Shown here in pieces: positions 7,225 through 14,759 of a stretch of DNA of 15,015 nt. The notes under the pieces were generated by a model, which saw only the letters and a list, made by a program, of their open reading frames with translations, made no database searches and was not told the DNA's origin. The stretch is from positions 1 to 15,015 of the forward strand of contig CAAFXL010000256.1 in the NCBI GenBank assembly GCA_900767005.1, read 5' to 3'. The stretch's first letter is position 1, and the number at the start of each line of letters is the position of its first letter. The stretch is from an uncultured Ruminobacter sp. (GTDB taxonomy: Bacteria; Pseudomonadota; Gammaproteobacteria; Enterobacterales; Succinivibrionaceae). A program made the position numbers and the translations under genes.

Positions 7225-7554
7225 CTAATCTTCTAATGCATGTTCTAAAGCAATAGCTAGAACCTTTTCAACATGTTCATCAGAAAGCTTATACATTGAA
7301 TGTAATCCATTACGTCTTTTTGTTACTAAATTTTTTAACTTCAATAATGCTAACTGATGGGAAACTGCCGAATCACTCATATTTAGCATAGTAGCAATCT
7401 GCCCAACACTTAATTCATGTTCGACTAATAAAGCCATTACAATCTTTAATCTTGTTTCGTCGCCTACTGCTTTAAAAAGACTAACAAGCTTTAAAATTGT
7501 ATTGTCATCCATTGCTTTCAATGCAAGAGATTCTTTATCATCTAAATACGACAC
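7225..7554 (-). CDS. ArsR/SmtB-family zinc-sensing repressor (alpha5 type)
   Basis: This 109-residue winged-helix repressor has the family core FKAVGDETRLKIV (27-39) and recognition helix SDSAVSHQLALLK (60-72). The alpha3 cysteine motif of ArsR/CadC sensors (ELCVCDL) is replaced by ELSVGQI, so it should not sense arsenic or cadmium that way. At the C terminus Asp92, His94, His105 and Glu108 have exactly the spacing of the SmtB alpha5 zinc site (Asp104, His106, His117, Glu120), so zinc or cobalt is the likely signal. I infer that it represses the HMA-ATPase operon through the two operators at 9930-9957 and 10010-10031. No such operator lies in front of its own gene. The start is GTG; an ATG at residue 15 would give a CzrA-like length but has no ribosome binding site. 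It forms a pair with the Fur-like gene. Confidence 0.88.
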   Translation of the reverse strand: MSYLDDKESLALKAMDDNTILKLVSLFKAVGDETRLKIVMALLVEHELSVGQIATMLNMSDSAVSHQLALLKLKNLVTKRRNGLHSMYKLSDEHVEKVLAIALEHALED

Positions 7555-7682
7555 AAAACCACACCAAGACTATATTAAAAATTAAAATTTAACCAAAATT
7601 ATTAACGCAACTAGCTTTCAAAATTTTTTAAGGAAGTGTTAAACCACCCATAATATAGTATTTATAAAATTTAGTATAACAC

Positions 7683-7724
7683 AAAAAGCCTTAAAGAATT
7701 GAATTTTAACATCTTAAGGCTTTT
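7683..7724 (-). terminator. Rho-independent terminator after the P1B ATPase gene
   Basis: Perfect 11-bp arms (AAAAGCCTTAA at 7684-7694 and TTAAGGCTTTT at 7714-7724) enclose a 19-base loop and end, on the minus strand, in a U run (7687-7683). It lies 23 bases past the ATPase stop and separates the exporter operon from arsR and the Fur-like gene. The rest of 7555-7682 is AT-rich leader DNA; a TGTTATACT extended -10 near 7680-7672 could serve arsR, but this is weakly supported. Confidence 0.75.
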
Positions 7725-7746
7725 ATAATTATAAAACTAGATTATT

Positions 7747-9660
7747 TTAAGAAAAACTTGATAAATTTACACGAGCAAATTTTTCTCTAAAGGTTACCAT
7801 CGCAATTAATACGGCAATCACGGTTACGCCCACATCCCCAAAAATTGCCAACCAAATTGAAGCAAAACCTAAAGCCCCCATTATTAGAATTATAAACTTA
7901 ACTCCTAAAATAAATACTAGTAGTAGTTTTACAAGATTCATAATTCTTGATGAAATAATTTTAGCTTCTAAAATTCGATGAAGATTATCATTAACGATAA
8001 TTACATCGCCGGCATCAATTGCAATTGCTTGACCAACCTTTCCCATCACAAAGCCAATATCAGCTCGGCTTAAGACTGGAGCATCATTTATTCCATCACC
8101 CACAAAACCTATAGTCTTACTATTTTCTTTACAATGAGCTTCGACAATTTCAAGTTTATCTTTTGGAGTTAAATCGCCATGAGAATTTTCAATTCCAAGT
8201 TTATCAGCAACATTTTTGACAATATTTTTATTATCCCCTGAAAGTAATTCAAGACTAATGCCAATATTTTTGGCCATTTTTATAAATGACTTACTTTCAC
8301 TCTTTAATCTATCCTCTAAGACAATAATCCCAAGTATAGCTTTATTACTTGCAATAATTACCGTTGATTTTGGTAAATCTTCTGGAAGCGATAATTTTAA
8401 AGTTTCTAAAGCATACTTTTGACTTACTGCATAGTAAGTTTCATGATTAAAATCACCTTTAATCCCAAATCCTACAATCTCAGTAATATTCTCAAAATTT
8501 ACCCCTTCATTATCATTTAGAGATAGGTCTTTCTCGTTAGTTACTTTCTCAGTTACGTTTAGTTTAGCATTTTCATCTTTAAATGCTAGCACTATAGATT
8601 TAGCTAATGGATGATTTGAATTAATTTCAAGACCTTCTGCAATCTTTTTTAAAGAGCTAAATTTTATAAAACTTTCAATATGGTTAATCCCAAAAACGCC
8701 TTGAGTTAAAGTTCCAGTTTTATCAAGAGCTATGAAATTAACCTTACTTAAACTACTAATTAAATGTGAACCTTTTACTAAAATCTCACGTTTAGCTAGA
8801 ACACCTAGTCCCCCAAAAAAGGCTAAAGGAATAGCTAATAATAAGGCACAAGGACAAGAAACTACTAAAAATACTAGAGCTCTTACTACATAATCCTCAA
8901 ATGAAGCATTAGGAATAAAGCAAGGAAGAAGAGCAAGTATAGCAGCAATTGCGACCACAATTGGGGTATAGTATTTAGCAAATGTAGTTATAAAATGTTC
9001 TTGTTTTGATTTAGCATTAGAAGCATTTTCAACTAAATCTAATAATTCTGAAATTGAACTGTCGCGGAAACCTTTATTAACCTCAATATCAAAGCTTTCT
9101 GATAGGTTAATTCCCCCACTTATTACTGCATTTCCTTTTTCAACTGTAATCGGCACAGATTCACCGCTAATTGCACTTGAATCAATTGATGCTACATTTG
9201 ATAGTAAAATGCCATCAAGAGGAATTCGTTCACCCTTTAATACTCTTATAACTTGCCCAATTTTTACCTTTTTAGGAGCAACATCAACTAAAGTATTATT
9301 CTCAACAATATGAGCAATCTTTGGTCTAAGTTTAGCTAAATTCTCAATCATGCCACGAGATTTATTCTTAGCATAATCTTCAAACTCTTCACCAATTAAA
9401 AAGAAAAGTAAAATTGCAACAGACTCTGGATACTCTTTAATCAAAAAGGCAGCGACTGCACCTATACACATTAATACATTTTCAGAAATAGATAAATGTC
9501 TTAACTCACCTATTGCTTTAATAAATATATCGTAACCGCAAACTATAATTCCAGTTAGAGCTAAAGAGATTAAAACATATTCATTAAATTTAAAAAACAA
9601 GAGAGCCATTATTATGGCACCTGCCACAATTCTTAAGCTCTCAAGGTTAATAAATTTCAT
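7747..9660 (-). CDS. zntA: P1B-type zinc/cadmium-exporting ATPase (ZntA-like, no HMA domain)
   Basis: This is an inner-membrane pump that exports divalent soft metals using ATP. In 637 residues (from the ATG at 9660) it carries an actuator motif SGES (165-168, usually TGES), the metal-site SCPC in a membrane helix (Cys269, Cys271), phosphorylated Asp313 in DKTGTLT, the P1B-specific His350-Pro351 and GDGINDAP (521-528). Lys588 (LGVK) and Asp609 (FGDVG) match the Lys and Asp that mark P1B-2 pumps (E. coli ZntA Lys693, Asp714), so zinc, cadmium or lead is more likely than copper. There are eight predicted membrane segments. The N-terminal HMA domain of ZntA is absent and supplied by the gene immediately upstream. 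A GTG at 9669 would overlap that gene, but GAGGAG lies one base before it and 10 bases before the ATG, which I prefer. Confidence 0.92.
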   Translation of the reverse strand: MKFINLESLRIVAGAIIMALLFFKFNEYVLISLALTGIIVCGYDIFIKAIGELRHLSISENVLMCIGAVAAFLIKEYPESVAILLFFLIGEEFEDYAKNKSRGMIENLAKLRPKIAHIVENNTLVDVAPKKVKIGQVIRVLKGERIPLDGILLSNVASIDSSAISGESVPITVEKGNAVISGGINLSESFDIEVNKGFRDSSISELLDLVENASNAKSKQEHFITTFAKYYTPIVVAIAAILALLPCFIPNASFEDYVVRALVFLVVSCPCALLLAIPLAFFGGLGVLAKREILVKGSHLISSLSKVNFIALDKTGTLTQGVFGINHIESFIKFSSLKKIAEGLEINSNHPLAKSIVLAFKDENAKLNVTEKVTNEKDLSLNDNEGVNFENITEIVGFGIKGDFNHETYYAVSQKYALETLKLSLPEDLPKSTVIIASNKAILGIIVLEDRLKSESKSFIKMAKNIGISLELLSGDNKNIVKNVADKLGIENSHGDLTPKDKLEIVEAHCKENSKTIGFVGDGINDAPVLSRADIGFVMGKVGQAIAIDAGDVIIVNDNLHRILEAKIISSRIMNLVKLLLVFILGVKFIILIMGALGFASIWLAIFGDVGVTVIAVLIAMVTFREKFARVNLSSFS

Positions 9661-9661
9661 A

Positions 9662-9889
9662 TTAATCACACTCCTCTAGTTTTGCAAAAACTGGAGCATC
9701 CTTTAATGCATTTTCTATTAAAGTAAAAGCTTCTTCTTCGGTTTCATTGTTCTTAACTTCAACGGTTAATTTTTCCATTAAAAAATTAATGCTTAATTCT
9801 TTAAATGGTAAAATTTTACTTAAATAAACTTCTAAACTATGAGCACAATGTGGACAATCAATCTTTTTAATAGCAAATACATATTTCAT
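9662..9889 (-). CDS. Stand-alone HMA-domain metallochaperone
   Basis: This small soluble protein of about 75 residues consists of one heavy-metal-associated ferredoxin-like domain. The metal-binding C-x2-C is in KIDCPHCAHSLE (Cys12 and Cys15 of the chosen start), followed by the expected helix and strands (LTVEVKNNETEEEAFTLIENALK). It ends in E-E-C-D, which adds another Cys. The frame is open up to an ATG at 9943, but I choose the ATG at 9889: AGGA sits 7 bases before it, and the earlier ATG falls inside the operator at 9930-9957 with no ribosome binding site. The ATPase begins one base after its stop. It probably hands metal to that pump, replacing the N-terminal domain usually fused to ZntA. 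A CopZ-like copper chaperone is less likely given the zinc-type pump and sensor. Confidence 0.85.
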   Translation of the reverse strand: MKYVFAIKKIDCPHCAHSLEVYLSKILPFKELSINFLMEKLTVEVKNNETEEEAFTLIENALKDAPVFAKLEECD

Positions 9890-9929
9890 TTTCAGATCCT
9901 TTTTAACTTTGTTTTTAACCTTTAATTTT

Positions 9930-9957
9930 AAGTATTTGAACATTTGTTCATATACTT
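9930..9957 (-). promoter_or_regulatory. SmtB/ArsR-type operator O1
   Basis: A 28-bp inverted repeat with only one mismatched base pair (9936 with 9951) is centred on 9943/9944; its core is TGAACATTTGTTCA (9937-9950). This is the 12-2-12 form of operators bound by SmtB, ZiaR and CzrA. It overlaps the predicted transcription start of the HMA-ATPase operon, so a bound repressor would block transcription. The repressor is inferred to be the ArsR protein at 7225-7554. Confidence 0.75.
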
Positions 9958-9958
9958 T

Positions 9959-9964
9959 ATTATA
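9959..9964 (-). promoter_or_regulatory. -10 element of the HMA-ATPase operon
   Basis: The minus strand has a perfect TATAAT (9964-9959), just upstream of operator O1. The -35 region is poor (TGTTTT at 9987-9982, 17 bases away). The start would fall near 9952, inside O1, and the leader would be about 60 bases. Operators O1 and O2 lie on either side of this promoter. Confidence 0.55.
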
Positions 9965-10009
9965 GCTTAAAAATTCTTAAAAAAACATAGTTATTTAAAA
10001 ATATTTTAA

Positions 10010-10031
10010 TATTTGAACAAGTATTCAAATA
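10010..10031 (-). promoter_or_regulatory. SmtB/ArsR-type operator O2
   Basis: A 22-bp inverted repeat with one mismatched pair (10018 with 10023) and core TGAACAAGTATTCA (10014-10027) is very close to the SmtB/CzrA consensus TGAACA-nn-TATTCA. It lies upstream of the -35 region of the HMA-ATPase promoter, with its centre 77 bases from that of O1, about seven helical turns. Two sites at that distance would allow cooperative binding or a loop. Confidence 0.7.
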
Positions 10032-10045
10032 AGCTATAAACAGCT

Positions 10046-10079
10046 AAAAAAAAAATAGCTAGAATTTAATTTCTAGCTA
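10046..10079 (-). terminator. Rho-independent terminator of nlpI-trmJ
   Basis: A 9-bp perfect stem (TAGCTAGAA at 10056-10064 with TTCTAGCTA at 10071-10079) has a 6-base loop and, on the minus strand, a run of ten U (A at 10046-10055). It starts 25 bases past the trmJ stop and isolates the metal operon from upstream transcription. Confidence 0.9.
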
Positions 10080-10104
10080 CTCTCTTTTAAACTTAAATAC
10101 TTAC

Positions 10105-10863
10105 TTAACCTTTATATTTTAAAAGATTATTCATAACTCCATAAATAATTTGAAGTTCATGATTAGAAAGGTCGGCTTTAGCAAAGATTCTTCTTAATTG
10201 CCCCATAACTTTACCATTATGTCCTTCTTTTAGAAATCCACACTCTTTTAAGCTATTTTCTAAAAATAGATAAAGGTTCTCAATTTGGTCATGTGTTGGT
10301 TTTAATTCACTTGCAGCTTCATGATTAATTTCATGGTTATCAAAACGAAGGAGTGCTTGTCTAAGTTCATATGATAAAACTTGCACACTCATTGCTAAAT
10401 TTAATGAGCTATACTCAGGGTTTGCATCAATATTTACATGAATATCAGCTTTTTGTAATTCTTGATTAGTTAGCCCTGTACGTTCTCTACCAAATAAAAA
10501 GGCAACTTTTGCCTGATTATTTAGCTGATTAATCACTAAATTCATAGCCTCTCTTGGCTGATAAATTGGTAATTCAATTGATCTTTCACGAGCCGAGGTT
10601 GCAATCACAAAATTTTTATTAGCTAGAGCTTCATCAATATCTTGATAAATTTGGGCGTGATTTAATATTTGCTCCCCCCCTTTTGAAAGAGCAATAGCTT
10701 CAGGAGTCTTAATATCTTTATTAGTTACTACTCCCAAGTTTTTTAAACCCATGGTTCGCATGGCACGGGCAGCGGAACCCACATTACCTAAATGACTAGG
10801 CTCAACTAAAATAATTTCGACATTATCTAATAGATTAAGCCAATCATTATTTAAACTACTCAT
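10105..10863 (-). CDS. trmJ: tRNA (cytidine/uridine-32 2'-O-)-methyltransferase TrmJ
   Basis: TrmJ is a SPOUT-class enzyme that uses SAM to methylate the 2'-O of position 32 in the anticodon loop of several tRNAs. The product (252 residues from the ATG at 10863) has the N-terminal LVEPSHLGNVGSAARAMRTM, the FGRERTGLT motif (124-132) and NPEYSSLNLAMSVQV (148-162), which form the knotted SAM site, and the C-terminal dimerisation tail (KVMGQLRRIFAKA) that separates TrmJ from shorter SPOUT proteins. A GTG four codons upstream overlaps the nlpI stop (TAGTG); I prefer the ATG because GTGG lies 8 bases before it, but cannot exclude the GTG. A run of seven G in the coding strand (10680-10674) encodes Gly-Gly and part of Glu, odd in so AT-rich a gene. 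In other gammaproteobacteria trmJ precedes iscR; here the metal block does. Confidence 0.94.
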   Translation of the reverse strand: MSSLNNDWLNLLDNVEIILVEPSHLGNVGSAARAMRTMGLKNLGVVTNKDIKTPEAIALSKGGEQILNHAQIYQDIDEALANKNFVIATSARERSIELPIYQPREAMNLVINQLNNQAKVAFLFGRERTGLTNQELQKADIHVNIDANPEYSSLNLAMSVQVLSYELRQALLRFDNHEINHEAASELKPTHDQIENLYLFLENSLKECGFLKEGHNGKVMGQLRRIFAKADLSNHELQIIYGVMNNLLKYKG

Positions 10864-10874
10864 TTTAATTACCA

Positions 10875-11777
10875 CTAATCAATACTTACAGTTTGTTTCT
10901 TTTCAAAACGATTAATTTCTTTTAAAGAATAACGATATTCAATAAAGTAAACCACATTAGTCATCATACTTAACTTAAAGTAATCTTGAGCTTTGTTTTT
11001 TTGTCCCATTAATTCATAGTACTTACCTAAGTAATAATATGATTCACAAAGAATTTCCGCTCTTAGGTCACCATCTCTTCCATCAAGAACATGTTCCCAA
11101 AATTCTTTTTCATCTTTAAGACCTAAAATTACTTCAATAATCTCATTCATCCAAATATTTTTAGTAGTTTGAGTAATATTGTTATAACGCTCTTCTAATA
11201 AAGATTTTGGATTAATATTTGGGTCATTTAATTTAGTTTCCGCAAAATAGAGTAATAAGATTCGATAAGGATCATTTTTATCGATTTCATAATTTTTTAA
11301 TAAATCATCTCGAGCCACAATTACTTTATTAGCATAAATTGAAGCAAGTCCTCTAAAGCCATAAACTTCAGTTAAATTTGGTTCTAATTCAATTGCAGAA
11401 TTAAAAGCCTCAAATGCTTCAGCATACTTATCTTCAAGTGCTAAGATATTCCCCATGTAAACATAGAAAGATGGTTCCATTGGGTATAAATTAATCGCCT
11501 TACCTAAAGCACCAATATTAAATATGGTTAAACCAAGTTTTTCATATGCAAGAGCTAGCGAATAAAAAACTTGAGCTTGCCCTACAGCATCTAAATCCAT
11601 GATTTCAGAGCTTCTTGCAAGTTTTATGGCCTCAACTTGAGCAATTTCAGAAACTTCTAAAGGCTTTTCTAAAATTACATAGTCTGGATTAATTCTTTCA
11701 TCATTATTTAATATTGAACAAGCATTAAGCCAAAGTGATGACAATACAATTAATGAATAATTTATTATTTTAAACAT
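10875..11777 (-). CDS. nlpI: NlpI-like outer-membrane TPR lipoprotein
   Basis: NlpI is an outer-membrane lipoprotein that acts as an adaptor for peptidoglycan hydrolases and the protease Prc in E. coli. The 300-residue product (E. coli 294) has a signal peptide with lipobox L-N-A-C and lipidated Cys20. TPR repeats follow in the middle (about 66-165; AFNSAIELEP matches AFDSVLELDP of NlpI). The C-terminal part has the family features NDPYRILLLYFAETKL, YYLGKYYELMG and IEYRYSLKEI. Together these give good agreement with NlpI along the whole length. Its stop overlaps the possible GTG start of trmJ, indicating an operon. In E. coli nlpI lies next to pnp, so this position, where suhB often occurs between secF and trmJ, is unusual. 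A TATAGT-like -10 near 11812 is a weak promoter candidate. Confidence 0.88.
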   Translation of the reverse strand: MFKIINYSLIVLSSLWLNACSILNNDERINPDYVILEKPLEVSEIAQVEAIKLARSSEIMDLDAVGQAQVFYSLALAYEKLGLTIFNIGALGKAINLYPMEPSFYVYMGNILALEDKYAEAFEAFNSAIELEPNLTEVYGFRGLASIYANKVIVARDDLLKNYEIDKNDPYRILLLYFAETKLNDPNINPKSLLEERYNNITQTTKNIWMNEIIEVILGLKDEKEFWEHVLDGRDGDLRAEILCESYYYLGKYYELMGQKNKAQDYFKLSMMTNVVYFIEYRYSLKEINRFEKKQTVSID

Positions 11778-11857
11778 TATTAATGATCCAATTTAAAAAT
11801 ATTGGTTACTATAACTTACACCACAAATTTTTACATAATAAATTATTCTAAGCAAAT

Positions 11858-11879
11858 AAAAAAAGGAGCTTTTGCTCCC
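11858..11879 (-). terminator. Rho-independent terminator of yajC-secD-secF
   Basis: The stem GGAGC/GCTCC (11865-11869 and 11874-11878) has a 4-base loop. On the minus strand it is followed by seven U (A at 11858-11864). It lies about 22 bases after the secF stop. A T run at 11880-11884 would let it act weakly on the plus strand too. Confidence 0.88.
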
Positions 11880-11900
11880 TTTTTCATAATTTAAAATAAT

Positions 11901-12845
11901 TTAATCAACTTCTGAAATTTCTTCTTGGTCTTTCTTAACTTCAACCACTAATAGATTTTCACGTTGAATCTTTAAGATTAACGGCCAAGTTGAAGCCACA
12001 TAAACTGAAGATAATGTACCAAATACAATACCCACAAATAATGCTAATGAGAAACCATAAATCATTTCACCACCAAAAATCATTAAGCTTACTACTGTGA
12101 TTAAAGTAGTACCTGATGTAATAATGGTTCTAGCTAAAGTTTCAGTTAATGATAGGTTAAATAAATCAACCATTGGCATCTTATGTAGTCTGCGAGCATT
12201 TTCTCTTATTCTATCGAACACCACAATCTTATCGTTTAGTGAGTAACCTAATACGGTTAAAACTGCAGCTAAAACGGTTAAGTCGTATTCAATTTGCATA
12301 ATTGAAAATACACCAAGCACAATAATTACGTCGTATGCTAGAGAAATTACAGCACCAGTTGCCATTCTCCATTCAAAACGTACTGCAATATAAAGAAGTA
12401 GAACAACTAATGATACGACAATTGCTACAATACCACTAATTACAAGTTCTTCACCAACAGCGGGACCCACGAACTCAGAACGAGTAAGCACTACATTACT
12501 ATCAACAACTTTCGCTGCATCCATTACAGTTGCAGTAATTTTTTGTTGGTTATCGCCTTCCTTTGGTTGTAAACGAATTAATACATCTTTACTTGAACCA
12601 AAGTGCTGAACCACAGCAGAATCTAATCCCTTATCCTTTAAGGCATCTCTAACTGAATCTAAGCTTGCATCTTTTGGATAAGCAACTTCAATTACTACAC
12701 CACCAGTAAAGTCTAAACCCCAGTTTAAACCTCTAGTACATAATAAAACGATACTACCGATTACTGCTACTAGACATAGAACCTCAACTAGGTGAGCAAT
12801 CTTCATAAATGGGATTACTGTGCCCTTTTTTATAATTTTAAACAC
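11901..12845 (-). CDS. secF: Protein translocase subunit SecF
   Basis: SecF works with SecD to use the proton gradient for the late steps of protein export through SecYEG. The 314-residue product (E. coli 323) has a first membrane segment at about 17-37, a periplasmic domain with NWGLDFTGGV (41-50), and five more membrane segments from about 135 to 292. The conserved SLNDKIVVFDRIREN (202-216) holds Asp205, the counterpart of E. coli Asp213 in proton transport. It starts with GTG, behind a perfect AAGGAG six bases upstream that overlaps the end of secD; the gap to secD is 10 bases. The short acidic/Lys-rich tail (about 300-314) is cytoplasmic. Identification is secure. Confidence 0.97.
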   Translation of the reverse strand: MFKIIKKGTVIPFMKIAHLVEVLCLVAVIGSIVLLCTRGLNWGLDFTGGVVIEVAYPKDASLDSVRDALKDKGLDSAVVQHFGSSKDVLIRLQPKEGDNQQKITATVMDAAKVVDSNVVLTRSEFVGPAVGEELVISGIVAIVVSLVVLLLYIAVRFEWRMATGAVISLAYDVIIVLGVFSIMQIEYDLTVLAAVLTVLGYSLNDKIVVFDRIRENARRLHKMPMVDLFNLSLTETLARTIITSGTTLITVVSLMIFGGEMIYGFSLALFVGIVFGTLSSVYVASTWPLILKIQRENLLVVEVKKDQEEISEVD

Positions 12846-12855
12846 TTTAATCTCC

Positions 12856-14727
12856 TTAAATCCATAAAGTCTTTAGGTTACGTCCGCCGCATACAGCATT
12901 TACGATTGCTCTACATGCGGTAACAGCGGTAAACATTGAACTTGCTAGACCAATCATTAATACTAGAGCAAAGCCTTTAACTGAGCCAGTTCCTACCATA
13001 AATAGGATTAATGCTACAAAGAATGAAGTGATGTTAGAGTCTGCAATAGTACCTAATGCTCTTTCATAACCTAAATTAATTGCTTGCTGGATTCCGCGAC
13101 CATTATCAATTTCTTCACGGATACGTTCAAAAATCAACACGTTCGCATCCACAGCCATACCGATAGTTAATACAACACCCGCAATACCTGGTAAGGTCAT
13201 AGTAGCTCCAGGAATCATTGACATTAAACCAACTAGTAATACAAAGTTAAAGAATAATGCAATGTTAGCAACTAAACCAAATGCCTTATAGTAAATAACC
13301 ATAAATATCATTAGGAAACCAATACCATATAACATTGCATTGATACCACTATTGATATTTTGCTGACCTAAGCTTGGTCCAATATTACGTTCTTCAACGA
13401 TTTGAATCGGAGCAATCAAAGCACCAGCTCTTAATAAAAGTGCTAAGTTATGAGCTTCAGCTTGGCTATCAAGACCAGTAATACGGAACTTTGTACCTAA
13501 ACGAGACTGAATAGTTGCAACGTTAATAATCTGTTGAACCTTCTTAAACTTAGCCTTAGCATTAGGGTTTTGTTTAGCGTTCTCATCATTAACAACTTTA
13601 TACTCAATAAAGTTAGTTGCCATTGGGGAACCAACATGTTCACGAGTATAGTCAGAAATAATTGAACCACCCTTAGAATCAAGGCTGATATTTACTTCAG
13701 GACGACCATTTTCATCCATACCACTCTTAGCATCAACGATATGATCACCAGTTAAAATAACACGCTTAGTAAGAACTACAGGACGATCATTCTTATCATT
13801 GATAATTTCAGTATTAGCTGAAACATGACCTGAAGCTGCAGCTGATAAATCAGCAGCTACATCAACTTCACGAAATTCCAAAGTTGCAGTAGCACCTAAG
13901 ATTTCCTTAGCTCGAGCACTATCTTCAATACCAGGTAGTTCCACCACAATTCGATCTGCACCTTGTCTCTGAATTAATGGTTCAGCAACCCCTAATTCAT
14001 TAACACGGTTTCTGATAATATTAATATTCTGATCCACTGCATTAGTTCTAACTTCTTTAAGTTTTTCAGGCTTAATTGTAGCTTTAATTACAAATAAACC
14101 ATTTAAAGAATCTTCACTAGTAAAAGTTAAATCAGTGTGTTTATCTTTTAATACACTTAAAGCACTATTTCTAGTATCAAAGTCTCTAAAATTAACAAAG
14201 ATTGCTCCATTATCAACTTTTGCACCAGATAGACGAAGTTTTTCTTGTCTTAATTCAGTTCTAATATCTTGAACTGTCTGGTTGATAATCTTCTTTAGAG
14301 CTTCATCCATGTCTACTTCCATTAAGAAATGTAGACCACCACTTAAGTCTAGACCAAGCTTTAATGGTTTTGCACCAAGATCTTTTAACCAATCAGGAGT
14401 AGCGGCAGCAAGATTTAAAGCTACAACGTACTTATCACCAAGTTCATTAATTAATTGATCTCTTACCTGAAGTCTTAATTCATTTGCAGATCTTTCAAAA
14501 CGAATTAATACTTGACCATTTTCATTTTCAAATTTGCAATTAGAACATAAAGGACTAACGATAGATTTAATCTTTTCTAAATCTTTACTTTCTAAAGCAA
14601 CGCTTCTGGCACCCATAACCTGGATTGCAGGATCTTCACCAAATAAATTTGGTAGAGCATAAATTGCTCCGACGATAATCACAAGGGCAATTAGGATATT
14701 CTTCCAGAGAGGATATTTATTTAACAA
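12856..14727 (-). CDS. secD: Protein translocase subunit SecD
   Basis: SecD forms, with SecF, the accessory export motor of the inner membrane. The 623-residue product (E. coli 615) has one N-terminal membrane segment (about 9-27), a large periplasmic part containing GLDLSGGLHFLMEVD (125-139) and the second domain with GATATLEFREVD, then five membrane segments. AVDANVLIFERIREE holds Asp527 (E. coli Asp519). The gene starts with TTG at 14727-14725. The start is well supported: AAGGAG lies six bases before it, and MLNKYPLWKNILIALV matches the E. coli start MLNRYPLWKYVML. UUG is a weak start codon, partly offset by the strong ribosome binding site. It follows yajC by 32 bases and precedes secF by 10. 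Confidence 0.97.
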   Translation of the reverse strand: MLNKYPLWKNILIALVIIVGAIYALPNLFGEDPAIQVMGARSVALESKDLEKIKSIVSPLCSNCKFENENGQVLIRFERSANELRLQVRDQLINELGDKYVVALNLAAATPDWLKDLGAKPLKLGLDLSGGLHFLMEVDMDEALKKIINQTVQDIRTELRQEKLRLSGAKVDNGAIFVNFRDFDTRNSALSVLKDKHTDLTFTSEDSLNGLFVIKATIKPEKLKEVRTNAVDQNINIIRNRVNELGVAEPLIQRQGADRIVVELPGIEDSARAKEILGATATLEFREVDVAADLSAAASGHVSANTEIINDKNDRPVVLTKRVILTGDHIVDAKSGMDENGRPEVNISLDSKGGSIISDYTREHVGSPMATNFIEYKVVNDENAKQNPNAKAKFKKVQQIINVATIQSRLGTKFRITGLDSQAEAHNLALLLRAGALIAPIQIVEERNIGPSLGQQNINSGINAMLYGIGFLMIFMVIYYKAFGLVANIALFFNFVLLVGLMSMIPGATMTLPGIAGVVLTIGMAVDANVLIFERIREEIDNGRGIQQAINLGYERALGTIADSNITSFFVALILFMVGTGSVKGFALVLMIGLASSMFTAVTACRAIVNAVCGGRNLKTLWI

Positions 14728-14759
14728 AATATACTCCTTGTTAAAAATTACATAAAAAA

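Noticed and set aside
7555..7682. SmtB-type operator in front of arsR
   Set aside because: No TGAACA/TGTTCA-like inverted repeat is present; the only pairing noticed (GTGTTA near 7637, TAACAC near 7677) is short and does not fit the family consensus.
8216..8422. Plus-strand open frame of 68 codons within the ATPase gene
   Set aside because: It lies wholly opposite conserved pump sequence and its composition is that of a complementary strand of AT-rich coding DNA.
9887..9943. Longer N terminus for the HMA protein from the ATG at 9943
   Set aside because: The added 18 residues are Lys-rich and not part of the fold, the ATG lies inside operator O1, and the ATG at 9889 has a good ribosome binding site.
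13497..13682. Minus-strand frame inside secD
   Set aside because: It is an alternative frame of well conserved SecD sequence without a ribosome binding site.
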